Below the pieces are notes generated by a model. That model was not told the origin of the DNA, ran no database searches, and worked only from the letters and a program-made list of their open reading frames with translations. A stretch of DNA of 13,936 nt. Source: Actinomycetes bacterium. Lineage in GTDB: Bacteria; Actinomycetota; Acidimicrobiia; Acidimicrobiales; RAAP-2. A program made the position numbers and the translations under genes. Location of the stretch: positions 1 to 13,936 of the forward strand of contig JAKBCT010000017.1 of the NCBI GenBank assembly GCA_021807655.1, given 5' to 3'. Below, one piece after another: positions 1-6,571 of this stretch. Within the stretch, counting starts at the first letter, position 1, and the number at the start of each line of letters is the position of its first letter.

Positions 1-2
1 AG

Positions 3-758
3 CTGCTGGTGCTCGGCTTCGTGAAGAACCCCCAACGCATGTCCGTCGGCGAGCGCCAAGCGCTCGACTTTCTCACCGACCAGATCCCCGACCCTCACCT
101 GCGAGCCCGGCTCACACCGACCTACCGCATGGGCTGCAAAAGGGTGCTACTCAGCAACGACTACTACCCCGCGCTGCGCCGTGACTCGGTGGCGCTCATC
201 ACCGAGCCGATCGAGCGCGTCGTGCCCGAGGGGATTCGCTCGACCGACGGTGCCGTGCACCCGCTCGACGTCCTCGTGCTCGCGACGGGCTTTCGCGTCA
301 CCGATCACCCGATGGGGGCGCTGGTGCGGGGTCGCGCCGGGGCGACCGTCGGCGAGGCGCTCTCGGGCGACCTGGCGCACTACCTCGGCACGTCGTTTCC
401 GGGCTTTCCGAACCTCTACATGCTCGCCGGTCCCAACACCGGGCTCGGGCACTCGTCGATCATCTACATGATCGAGAGCCAACTCAACTACGTCGTCGAC
501 GCGATCTCGACTGCCCTCACGCGCCGGCTCCTGGTCGAGCCCACCGCGCTGGCGGCGCGACACTGGACGGCGCGGGTACGCGACCAGCTGCCCTCGACGA
601 TTTGGGCCACGGGCTGTTCGAGCTGGTACCTGACCGAGTCGGGGCTGAACACGACGATCTGGCCCGACTTCACCTTTCGCTTCCGACGCGCGACGCGCGG
701 ATTCCGTCTACGCGACCACCGCCTGACGCCGGCCGGCCAAGGCTCAGTCGAGCGTTAG
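3..758 (+). CDS. Flavin-containing monooxygenase / Baeyer-Villiger type, C-terminal part (5' truncated by window)
   Basis: The reading frame is open to the left edge, so the FAD-binding N-terminus lies outside the window; the first in-frame GTG at 9 is probably internal. What remains is the C-terminal half of a class B flavoprotein monooxygenase, which uses NADPH and O2 to insert oxygen into ketones or oxidise N/S atoms. Visible hallmarks are the [20 protein letters not shown] segment, [14 protein letters not shown] (the DxxxxATGF element near the end of the NADP/FAD region), [19 protein letters not shown], and the C-terminal [17 protein letters not shown] block typical of hydroxyacetophenone and cyclohexanone monooxygenase relatives. 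Substrate cannot be deduced. The stop codon TAG at 756-758 lies inside the 3' end of the convergent recA gene, giving a 15-bp tail-to-tail overlap with no room for a separate terminator. Family assignment is firm; the Baeyer-Villiger versus N-oxidation role is inference. Confidence 0.88.
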   Translation: MLVLGFVKNPQRMSVGERQALDFLTDQIPDPHLRARLTPTYRMGCKRVLLSNDYYPALRRDSVALITEPIERVVPEGIRSTDGAVHPLDVLVLATGFRVTDHPMGALVRGRAGATVGEALSGDLAHYLGTSFPGFPNLYMLAGPNTGLGHSSIIYMIESQLNYVVDAISTALTRRLLVEPTALAARHWTARVRDQLPSTIWATGCSSWYLTESGLNTTIWPDFTFRFRRATRGFRLRDHRLTPAGQGSVER

Positions 759-1796
759 CGGCGCGTCCACGTCGAGTGACTCACCGCCCACAACGTCGGG
801 CGCCAGCGCGTTGGCGAGGTACTCGCGAACGCGTTCATCGATCTCGGCCATGAGTTGGGGACTCTCGCGCAAGAAGGTCTTCACGTTCTCGCGACCCTGA
901 CCGAGCTGCTCGCCCTCGTAGGTAAACCAGGCCCCCGCCTTTTTGACGAACCCGAGCTCGACGGCCACGTCGAGCACCGAACCCTCCCGACTGATGCCCT
1001 GGCCGTACATGATGTCGAACTCGGCCTGCTTGAAGGGGGCCGCGCACTTGTTCTTCACGACCTTGACGCGGGTGCGGTTACCCACCACCTCGGTGCCGTC
1101 CTTGATCGACTCGATCCGCCGAATGTCGAGACGGATCGACGAGTAGAACTTGAGCGCCCGTCCGCCGGGCGTGACTTCGGGCGAACCGTACATCACACCG
1201 ATCTTCTCGCGCAGCTGGTTGATGAACAGGGCGATGGTGTTCGACTTGGACAGGCCACCGGTCAACTTGCGTAGTGCCTGACTCATGAGCCGCGCTTGCA
1301 GGCCGACGTGGGAGTCACCCATGTCGCCCTCGATCTCGGCGCGTGGGGTGAGCGCGGCGACCGAGTCGATCACGACCACGTCGAGGGCCCCGGAGCGAAT
1401 CAGCATGTCGACGATCTCCAGCGCCTGCTCGCCGGTGTCGGGCTGGCTGATCAGCAGATCGTCCACGTTGACGCCGATCGCTCGCGCGTAGACGGGATCC
1501 ATCGCGTGTTCGGCGTCGATGTACGCGCACACGCCGCCGTTTCGCTGCGCCTCGGCGACCACGTGCATCGCCAGGGTCGACTTGCCCGATGACTCGGGCC
1601 CGTAGAGCTCCACGATTCGCCCTCGCGGCAGCCCCCCGATGCCCAGCGCGAGGTCGAGCGCCAGCGCACCGGTCGGAATCGACTCGATGCTCATGTGCAG
1701 GTTCTCCCCCATGCGCATGATCGAGCCCTTGCCAAACTGCTTCTCGATCTGGCCGAGTGCTGCGTCGAGGGCCTTGTTGCGGTCGTCGGTTGCCAT
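744..1796 (-). CDS. recA: RecA recombinase (DNA strand exchange, SOS co-protease)
   Basis: This encodes a 350-residue RecA, the ATP-dependent filament protein that performs homologous strand exchange and triggers LexA self-cleavage. Walker [10 protein letters not shown] is at residues 66-74, Walker [11 protein letters not shown] at about 140-149, and loop L2 with the [10 protein letters not shown] and [15 protein letters not shown] blocks at about 191-218. No intein interrupts it, and the acidic C-terminal tail is present. An in-frame GTG at 1883 would add 29 residues, but it falls inside the LexA box and upstream of both predicted promoters' start sites. The ATG at 1796 is preceded by a strong Shine-Dalgarno AAGGAG (1803-1808) with a 6-nt spacer and starts the usual RecA N-terminus, so I chose it. 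No recX follows: the downstream neighbour is the convergent monooxygenase gene. Regulation looks dual, through LexA and PafBC-type promoters listed separately. Confidence 0.98.
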   Translation of the reverse strand: MATDDRNKALDAALGQIEKQFGKGSIMRMGENLHMSIESIPTGALALDLALGIGGLPRGRIVELYGPESSGKSTLAMHVVAEAQRNGGVCAYIDAEHAMDPVYARAIGVNVDDLLISQPDTGEQALEIVDMLIRSGALDVVVIDSVAALTPRAEIEGDMGDSHVGLQARLMSQALRKLTGGLSKSNTIALFINQLREKIGVMYGSPEVTPGGRALKFYSSIRLDIRRIESIKDGTEVVGNRTRVKVVKNKCAAPFKQAEFDIMYGQGISREGSVLDVAVELGFVKKAGAWFTYEGEQLGQGRENVKTFLRESPQLMAEIDERVREYLANALAPDVVGGESLDVDAPLTLD

Positions 1797-1802
1797 GGGG
1801 TT

Positions 1803-1808
1803 CTCCTT
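1803..1808 (-). promoter_or_regulatory. Ribosome binding site of recA
   Basis: On the minus strand the bases read AAGGAG, followed by aacccc and then ATG at 1796. This near-perfect Shine-Dalgarno at 6-nt spacing fixes the recA start and argues against the longer GTG-initiated reading. Confidence 0.85.
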
Positions 1809-1826
1809 GGTCATCTTCGTCGGAGC

Positions 1827-1848
1827 ACCATAGGCACCCCCACTGACA
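1827..1848 (-). promoter_or_regulatory. Proximal recA promoter, PafBC / RecA-NDp-type
   Basis: The minus strand reads TGTCAGTG (1841-1848), then eight bases GGGGTGCC, then TATGGT (1827-1832). This fits the RecA-NDp motif of actinobacteria (TGTCRGTG-N8-TAnnnT), which in mycobacteria drives LexA-independent DNA-damage induction through the PafB/PafC activator. The -35 TTGACA-like box is replaced by the motif, as expected. The predicted transcript start is near 1820, leaving a leader of about 24 nt that contains the Shine-Dalgarno. The match is direct; the regulator is inferred from mycobacterial precedent and is not encoded in this window. Confidence 0.72.
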
Positions 1849-1867
1849 TCGGTCGGGCTACTCGCAA

Positions 1868-1896
1868 ACCGTACTACGAACACGTGTTCGCTTCAA
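1868..1896 (-). promoter_or_regulatory. Distal recA promoter with LexA (SOS) box in its spacer
   Basis: The minus strand has a -35 TTGAAG (1891-1896), a 17-nt spacer and a -10 TACGGT (1868-1873). Inside the spacer lies CGAACACGTGTTCG (1877-1890), a perfect 14-bp palindrome matching the CGAAC-N4-GTTCG LexA site of Gram-positive and actinobacterial SOS systems. A repressor bound there would cover the core promoter. The -35 begins 27 bp past the stop codon of the upstream hydrolase gene, so recA has its own transcription unit even though it lies co-directionally behind that operon. The leader from this promoter is about 65 nt. Confidence 0.88.
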
Positions 1897-1923
1897 GGAC
1901 CATCGCCTTGGCGACCGAGCAAG

Positions 1924-3153
1924 TCAGTCGACCAGTGCCTGATAGACGAGACGCTGCAGTTCGCGACGAATCGGGTACGTGCCGCTCGGCAGCAGCTGGG
2001 TGTAGAAGCCAACGGTCAACTCCTCAAGAGGATCGATCCAAAAGGCGGTCGACGCCGCCCCACCCCAGCCCACGGTCCCCTCCGAGACCAGGCTCCGGTT
2101 GGCTCGCCGGTCCACCACGACCGAAAACCCGAGTCCGAAGCCGACGCCGGCGAAGTCGACCTCGGAGAAGGAGTCGGTCGCGAATTGCGCGAGGTCCAGG
2201 TCGTCGGGGAGGTGGTTCTCGGTCATCAGGGACACCGTGCGACTCGAGAGCAGGCGAACCCCGTCGAGTTCGCCGCCGCGCAGGATCATCGACATGAACC
2301 GCTGATAGTCCCAAGCCGTCGAGACGAGGCCGCCCCCGCCGCTCATTAGTCGTGGTCGCCTGGTGGCCGCGGTGGCCAGATCGGCCATCGCGACCGCGCC
2401 GTCGGCGCTGGGCACGTAGAGCATCGCCAGCCGGTCGCGCTGGTCATCGGGACAGTGCCAGCCCGTGTCGCTCATCGCGAGGGGTTCCAGGATGCGTTCG
2501 CGAACGAACTCGTCGAGGGTGCGACCGCTCCAGATCTCGACGAGTCGGCCGAGGACGTCAGTGGCGACCGAGTAGTTCCAGTGGCGCCCGGGCTGGAAGA
2601 GCAGTGGACTGGTGCACCAGTCGTTGACCGCCACGGCCAAGTCAGCTGACGGGGGCCATCCGAAGTCGTAGCCCTTGGCGCGGTAGATCGCGTCGACGGG
2701 GTGGGTGTAGTTGAACCCGTACGTGAGACCGCTGGTGTGGGTCAGCAGATGGTGGACGCGTACGGGCTCGGTGGCCGGCTCGGTGATCGGCTCGCTCGGC
2801 GGGCCGCTCACGTAGACCCGCGGCGCCGATAGGGCCTCAATCCATTGGCCGACGTCGTCGTTCAGATCGAAGTGCCCCTCCTCGTAGAGCATCATCGCGG
2901 CGACCGTGGTGAGCGGCTTGGTCATCGAGTAGATCCGCCAAATCGTGTCGCCGGTGACGTCGAGTCCACGCTCGCGGTCCCGGTAGCCCCCGGCGGCCGT
3001 CCACGCGAGCTCACCGCCGCGCGCCACCGTCACCAGCCAGCCAGCCAGCCGCCGGTCCTCGACGTACCGGTCGAAGTGCGTGCGCACGCGTTCCAGGCGA
3101 CTCGCATCCAGTCCCACCGCCGCCGGTTCGACGCGCGCATCCAGGGTTGCCAT
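1924..3153 (-). CDS. Serine hydrolase of the beta-lactamase class C / EstB (family VIII esterase) type
   Basis: A 409-residue enzyme with the class C beta-lactamase/transpeptidase-like fold. The nucleophile motif SMTK is at residues 76-79 (SxxK), and the general-base motif begins at Tyr194 in NYSVATDVLG, where the second motif reads Y-S-V rather than Y-x-N. Near the C-terminus GWGGAAST sits where lactamases have KTG. That combination (SxxK, YSx, WGG) is characteristic of family VIII carboxylesterases such as EstB, so ester hydrolysis is more likely than antibiotic resistance; substrate is unknown. No signal peptide is visible, so a cytoplasmic location is likely. The ATG at 3153 has an AGGAGG Shine-Dalgarno (3159-3164) five bases upstream and follows the cinA stop by 27 bp, which makes it the last gene of the rimO-pgsA-cinA operon. 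Its presence between cinA and recA is unusual for this neighbourhood. Confidence 0.9.
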   Translation of the reverse strand: MATLDARVEPAAVGLDASRLERVRTHFDRYVEDRRLAGWLVTVARGGELAWTAAGGYRDRERGLDVTGDTIWRIYSMTKPLTTVAAMMLYEEGHFDLNDDVGQWIEALSAPRVYVSGPPSEPITEPATEPVRVHHLLTHTSGLTYGFNYTHPVDAIYRAKGYDFGWPPSADLAVAVNDWCTSPLLFQPGRHWNYSVATDVLGRLVEIWSGRTLDEFVRERILEPLAMSDTGWHCPDDQRDRLAMLYVPSADGAVAMADLATAATRRPRLMSGGGGLVSTAWDYQRFMSMILRGGELDGVRLLSSRTVSLMTENHLPDDLDLAQFATDSFSEVDFAGVGFGLGFSVVVDRRANRSLVSEGTVGWGGAASTAFWIDPLEELTVGFYTQLLPSGTYPIRRELQRLVYQALVD

Positions 3154-3180
3154 GACTTCCTCCTGCTTGGTGACTCGAGG

Positions 3181-4461
3181 TTACGTGGTGAGCGTCGGCG
3201 CGCTCGCGTCGCGGTCGAGCTCGCGACGCAGCACGTCGAGGGCACTGATCGCGCTGTAGGCGCGAATCCGCGGCCGGTCGCCGGGCAGGCGAAGCGCGAC
3301 GTGTCCCACGCGGTCACCCATCGCGAAACCCACGAAGACGGTGCCCGCGGGCTGTCCCTCCTGCTCGTTTGGCCCAGCGACCCCCGTGACGCTCAGGCCG
3401 ATATCGGCCCCAAGTAACGTGCGCACGCCGCGGGCCATTGACTCGGCCGCGTCACTGCTCACCACCGGTCCTCGCGCCACGCCGAGCAGGGCGAACTTGA
3501 CCTCGGAGGCGTAGCTCACCACGCCCCCGCGAAACCACGCCGACGCACCCGGCACGTTGACGAGGCGACTCGCGATCAGGCCACCGGTGATCGACTCCGC
3601 CACCGCGAGCGTCGAGTCGCGCGCGAGCAGCCGGTGCGCCACGGCGTCCTCCATGGACTGCGCGTCCACCCCGAAGATGATGTCGCCCAGCTGCTCGTTG
3701 ATCAGCCGGCGAACCAGCTGCTCTTCAGACGCCACCAACTCGGCCGCGTGCGTGGCGTCGTCGCCGCGTGCGGTTATACGTACCTTGATGCCCTCGATCC
3801 CCGACGCCAAGAACGCGATGGTCACGCGCCCGTCGTCGATCAGGGCGTCGAAGCGATCACCCACCACCTCGGCCAAAGCCGACTCGCTCGCCCCCCAAGT
3901 CCGCAAAACCCGACTCGTGATCACCGCCCGCGCACCCGCGGCTCGCTCGCGCTCGAGCAGGTCGGCCAGCACGGCGCGCTCGAACATCTCGGTCATCTCG
4001 TAGGGCACGCCGGGCACCGCGTAGACCACCTTCTGGCCGAGGGGACAGATCAGTCCCGGCGCGGTACCGCGCCGCTGATCGATGACTCGAGCCCCGTGGG
4101 GCACGTCGGCCTGGAGCAGGTTGTTAGCCGGCATCGAGCGGCCGCGCGCTTCGAAGAAGCCCCGGATCGTGTCAACGAGTTCAGCCCGTCGCTCGAGCGC
4201 CACGCCCATCACCTCGGCGATCGCCGCCCTCGTGATGTCGTCCTGGGTTGGCCCGAGACCACCGCAGACGATCACCGCGTCGCTTCGGGCGAGCGCCGTG
4301 CGCAGGGCGAGCACGATGCGCTCGTGGTTGTCGCCCACGTGCTGATGAAAGTGCGACGCGATGCCGTTGGCCGCCAGTTGCTCGCCCAGCCACTGGCCGT
4401 TCGTGTCCGCGATCTGACCCAGCAACAGCTCAGTGCCCACGGCGACGATCTCAACGCGCAC
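3181..4461 (-). CDS. cinA: CinA-like protein: MoaB/Mog-like domain fused to nicotinamide-nucleotide amidase (PncC)
   Basis: At 426 residues this has the full two-domain CinA length. The N-terminal molybdopterin-binding-like domain shows AVGTELLLGQIADTN (residues 7-21), GGLGPTQDDITRAAI (about 67-81) and YAVPGVPYEM. In related proteins this domain has ADP-ribose pyrophosphatase activity. The C-terminal domain (about 268-415) is the PncC amidase that converts NMN to nicotinate mononucleotide in NAD recycling: AESITGG (288-294), SYASEVKFALLGV and SVTGVAGP. The usual AESCTGG carries Ile in place of Cys here; the motif Ser is kept. The start is GTG at 4461 with a GAAGGGG-type ribosome site five bases upstream, and it overlaps the end of pgsA by 11 bp, implying translational coupling. 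cinA next to recA recalls the competence/damage link of cinA-recA in other bacteria, but no competence genes are seen here. Confidence 0.95.
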   Translation of the reverse strand: MRVEIVAVGTELLLGQIADTNGQWLGEQLAANGIASHFHQHVGDNHERIVLALRTALARSDAVIVCGGLGPTQDDITRAAIAEVMGVALERRAELVDTIRGFFEARGRSMPANNLLQADVPHGARVIDQRRGTAPGLICPLGQKVVYAVPGVPYEMTEMFERAVLADLLERERAAGARAVITSRVLRTWGASESALAEVVGDRFDALIDDGRVTIAFLASGIEGIKVRITARGDDATHAAELVASEEQLVRRLINEQLGDIIFGVDAQSMEDAVAHRLLARDSTLAVAESITGGLIASRLVNVPGASAWFRGGVVSYASEVKFALLGVARGPVVSSDAAESMARGVRTLLGADIGLSVTGVAGPNEQEGQPAGTVFVGFAMGDRVGHVALRLPGDRPRIRAYSAISALDVLRRELDRDASAPTLTT

Positions 4462-5026
4462 GTGTTCCCCTTCGCCGTCCCTCCGCGTAGTACTGCCATC
4501 CGGTGTACACCGTCATCACTGCGGCCACCCAGATCGTGACCTCGCCGAGCCACGTGTGGTGGGCGACGACGGGTACCACGCAGAGGGCGATCGCCAGATC
4601 CTGAACGAACGTCTTCCACTTGGCGAGTTTGCTCGCCGGTATCGAGATCCCGCGGCGCGCCGAACGCGACCGATACACACTCATCCACGCCTCGCGCACG
4701 GTGATGATAATGGCCGGCGCGATGAACGACGAGAGGCCGTGGGGGCGCGCGAGGATCAGTGCGTAGAGCGAGCCGAGCACGATCACCTTGTCGGCGAGGG
4801 GGTCGAGGAAGGCGCCCGACGTCGTCGTGCCGTGACGGCGCGCCACGATCCCGTCGAAGTAGTCCGACGCGGCCGCCAGCACGCCCACCGCCGACGTCCA
4901 CCACGAGATCCGGTGCACCAGGATCAGGTAGATGAATACCGGAGCGACCGCCAGACGAAAGGCGGTCATCAGGTTGGCCGGCGTGAGCAACGCCGACTCC
5001 CCGTAGGTGCGCTGGCCCGAGGTCAC
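4451..5026 (-). CDS. pgsA: CDP-alcohol phosphatidyltransferase, probable CDP-diacylglycerol-glycerol-3-phosphate 3-phosphatidyltransferase
   Basis: A 191-residue integral membrane enzyme that probably makes phosphatidylglycerol phosphate from CDP-diacylglycerol and glycerol-3-phosphate, the committed step to phosphatidylglycerol and cardiolipin. The CDP-alcohol phosphotransferase signature is visible at residues 55-79: D55, D58, G59, A62, R63, G71, D75 and D79 in the order DxxDGxxAR...GxxxDxxxD. Seven residues separate AR from the second Gly, one fewer than in E. coli PgsA; the conserved residues are otherwise intact. Several hydrophobic stretches (about 22-38, 42-54, 82-93, 98-112, 145-155, 163-178) give a membrane protein of the usual size. 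The start is GTG at 5026, whose bases form a 4-bp GTGA overlap with the rimO stop codon. Other members of the family (phosphatidylinositol phosphate synthase, for example) are possible, but operon context and the FLDPLADK block favour PgsA. Confidence 0.9.
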   Translation of the reverse strand: MTSGQRTYGESALLTPANLMTAFRLAVAPVFIYLILVHRISWWTSAVGVLAAASDYFDGIVARRHGTTTSGAFLDPLADKVIVLGSLYALILARPHGLSSFIAPAIIITVREAWMSVYRSRSARRGISIPASKLAKWKTFVQDLAIALCVVPVVAHHTWLGEVTIWVAAVMTVYTGWQYYAEGRRRGTRAR

Positions 5027-6327
5027 ACCGACACCGCCTCCAGGTCCGTCCCGCGACTGGCGACGATGCGGCCTTGGAAGATCGTGCCAACCGCGATCGA
5101 CCGGTCGACCTTTACCACGCCGTCAATTTCGGGACACTCTCTGACACTACGGGCTACGCCGGGTGCGTCCACGAGAAGGCGCTGGTGCGTTCCCACGAGT
5201 GCGTCGCGTCGCCGGGCGGTGATGACGTCCTGCAGCTCGCTGACCTCGCGCAGGCGCTCGAGCGCGAGCTCGCGCGGTACGGGATTGGGTAGCGACGCCG
5301 CCGGCGTCCCCTCCTCGGAAGAAAAGGTGAAGAAGCCGGCCCAGTCGAGCTGGGCCGCCTCGAGGAAGGCGAGCAGGTCGCGCTGATCGTCTTCGGTCTC
5401 ACCGGGGTACCCGAGGATGAATGACGACCGGAAGGTCGCGTCGGGGGCGAGTGAGCGAATAGCCGCGATCCGCTCGAGGAACCTCGATCCGTCGCCCCAT
5501 CGGCGCATGGCCCGCAGGAGTGAACGCGACGAGTGCTGCAACGAGAGATCAAAGTACGGCACACCGGTCGCGACGATCGCCTCGATGAGGCCCGGCGTCA
5601 GTCCCGACGGGTAGAGGTAGAGCAATCGAACCCGCTCGACCTCACTCGCGAGCGCGCGGGTCAGCGCGATCAGCGGTTGCGCGGTGCCGTCGTCGAGGGC
5701 CTCGGTCGGCTCACCGCGGCCGGCGCGACGCCGATCGTGTCCCCAGCTCGCGAGGTCCTGGGCGATGAGGATCAGCTCGCGCACCCCACCGGCCGCGAGA
5801 GCGCGGGCCTCGGCGAAGATCTCGTCGGACGAGCGCGAACGTTGGTCGCCGCGAAACGTTGGAATCGCGCAAAAGCCGCATCGCCGGTCGCAGCCCTCGG
5901 CGATCTTCAGGTAGGCCCACGGCGCGCTCGTGCGCGGGCGGGGCAGGTTCAGCAGGTCGAAGTCGGACGTCGGGCGTCGGCGCACGTGAACCGGCGTCGG
6001 TGTCGCCGGCGCCCAGAGGTTCTGACCGAATCCCGCGACGAGGTCGACCTCGGGCAGCGCGGCGGCGAGCTCATCGCCGTAGCGCTCCGCCAGGCAACCC
6101 GTCACGACCAAGCGCGCCGAGGAGCGCTTGCGTTCGGCCAGTTCCAGCACCACCTCCACCGACTCTTCGCGCGCCGCCTCGATGAAGGCGCAGGTGTTGG
6201 CCACCACGAGATCAGCGTCGACGACCGAGGACGTGGGCTCGTAGCCCTGCTCGTCCAACAGCCCCGCCAACTTCTCGGAATCCACGTGATTCTTCGGGCA
6301 ACCGAGCGTCTCAATGAAGTACCGCAT
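5023..6327 (-). CDS. rimO: Ribosomal protein S12 methylthiotransferase RimO (radical SAM)
   Basis: A 434-residue radical-SAM enzyme that adds a methylthio group to a conserved aspartate of ribosomal protein S12. All three parts are present. The N-terminal UPF0004 domain has its auxiliary [4Fe-4S] cysteines at C10 (ETLGCPKNHVDSE), C46 (ANTCAFI) and C78 (TGCLAERY). The radical-SAM core has CDRRCGFC with C146, C150 and C153. A C-terminal TRAM domain starts around residue 370. The ETLGCPKNHVDSE motif separates RimO from the tRNA-modifying MiaB group. The ATG at 6327 has a TAGGAG Shine-Dalgarno (6334-6339) with a 6-nt spacer. It is the first gene of the rimO-pgsA-cinA-hydrolase operon and lies only 48 bp beyond the tRNA-Ser gene, so it may share that gene's promoter. 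Confidence 0.96.
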   Translation of the reverse strand: MRYFIETLGCPKNHVDSEKLAGLLDEQGYEPTSSVVDADLVVANTCAFIEAAREESVEVVLELAERKRSSARLVVTGCLAERYGDELAAALPEVDLVAGFGQNLWAPATPTPVHVRRRPTSDFDLLNLPRPRTSAPWAYLKIAEGCDRRCGFCAIPTFRGDQRSRSSDEIFAEARALAAGGVRELILIAQDLASWGHDRRRAGRGEPTEALDDGTAQPLIALTRALASEVERVRLLYLYPSGLTPGLIEAIVATGVPYFDLSLQHSSRSLLRAMRRWGDGSRFLERIAAIRSLAPDATFRSSFILGYPGETEDDQRDLLAFLEAAQLDWAGFFTFSSEEGTPAASLPNPVPRELALERLREVSELQDVITARRRDALVGTHQRLLVDAPGVARSVRECPEIDGVVKVDRSIAVGTIFQGRIVASRGTDLEAVSV

Positions 6328-6346
6328 GGTCGTCTCCTAACGTGGC

Positions 6347-6373
6347 GACACCGAGCGCTGCGCGCTCGGTGTC
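6347..6373 (-). other. Perfect 12-bp hairpin between tRNA-Ser and rimO (possible processing signal, attenuator or U-less terminator)
   Basis: GACACCGAGCGC (6347-6358) and GCGCTCGGTGTC (6362-6373) are exact reverse complements separated by three bases. The structure begins two bases beyond the encoded CCA of the tRNA and ends 7 bp before the Shine-Dalgarno of rimO. No T-run follows it on the minus strand, so it is not a classical intrinsic terminator. It could be a 3' trailer hairpin that helps mature the tRNA, a partial terminator that limits read-through into rimO, or a 5' stabiliser of the rimO mRNA. Confidence 0.7.
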
Positions 6374-6375
6374 GG

Positions 6376-6469
6376 TGGCGGAGAGGGAGGGATTTGAACC
6401 CTCGGGCCCGCGTTAACAGGCCGCATTCTTAGCAGGAATGTGGTTTAAACCGAACTCACCCACCTCTCC
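6376..6469 (-). tRNA. tRNA-Ser, anticodon GCU (reads AGC/AGU)
   Basis: The 94-nt minus-strand sequence folds as a class II tRNA. The acceptor stem GGAGAGG (6463-6469) pairs with CCTCTCC (6380-6386), followed by discriminator G and an encoded CCA (6376-6378). The T arm is GAGGG TTCAAAT CCCTC. The anticodon stem CATTC/GAATG encloses the loop CTGCTAA, so the anticodon is GCT. The long variable arm (about 20 nt containing GGCC...GGCC) is diagnostic for Ser rather than a class I tRNA. The gene stands alone and points towards rimO. Confidence 0.96.
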
Positions 6470-6495
6470 CCGTCAGTCATCTTAACGACTGACGG
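6470..6495 (-). promoter_or_regulatory. Inverted repeat centred on the probable tRNA-Ser -10 box
   Basis: CCGTCAGTC (6470-6478) and GACTGACGG (6487-6495) are perfect inverted repeats around an 8-nt centre. On the minus strand the centre provides TAAGAT (6479-6484), a good -10 hexamer ending nine bases before the first tRNA base. No convincing -35 is visible. The palindrome could be an operator over the promoter of tRNA-Ser and, by read-through, of the rimO operon; alternatively it could form a hairpin in a longer tRNA precursor. The repeat is directly seen, its role is inferred. Confidence 0.5.
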
Positions 6496-6555
6496 TGCCC
6501 CGAGACACCGGGGGGCTACGACTGGGCCCGAACACCCTTCGTGGCGCGCGCACAT

Positions 6556-6561
6556 TACACT
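6556..6561 (+). promoter_or_regulatory. -10 box of the solute-binding protein gene (leaderless or very short leader)
   Basis: TACACT fits TAnnnT and ends ten bases before the ATG at 6572. No Shine-Dalgarno lies in between, so the transcript would start at or within a few bases of the start codon. No clear -35 is visible. Confidence 0.5.
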
Positions 6562-6571
6562 GCCATCCACG

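Noticed and set aside
744..1796. Intein in recA, common in some actinobacteria
   Set aside because: The 350-residue sequence is continuous through Walker A, Walker B and L2 with no insertion.
1924..3153. Antibiotic-resistance class C beta-lactamase
   Set aside because: There is no signal peptide, the second motif is YSV and the third is WGG rather than KTG, which fits an esterase-type relative better.
4433..5386. Long plus-strand frames (301-317 codons) across cinA, pgsA and rimO
   Set aside because: They are shadows: the minus strand carries complete CinA, PgsA and RimO motifs with overlapping start and stop codons.
6370..6391. TGTCGGTG on the plus strand at the tRNA 3' end, as a second PafBC-type motif
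   Set aside because: No TAnnnT follows after eight bases; the sequence is part of the hairpin and tRNA end.
6376..6469. tRNA-Ser gene as an integration (att) site for a mobile element
   Set aside because: No integrase and no direct repeat of the tRNA 3' end were found, and the flanking genes are housekeeping genes.
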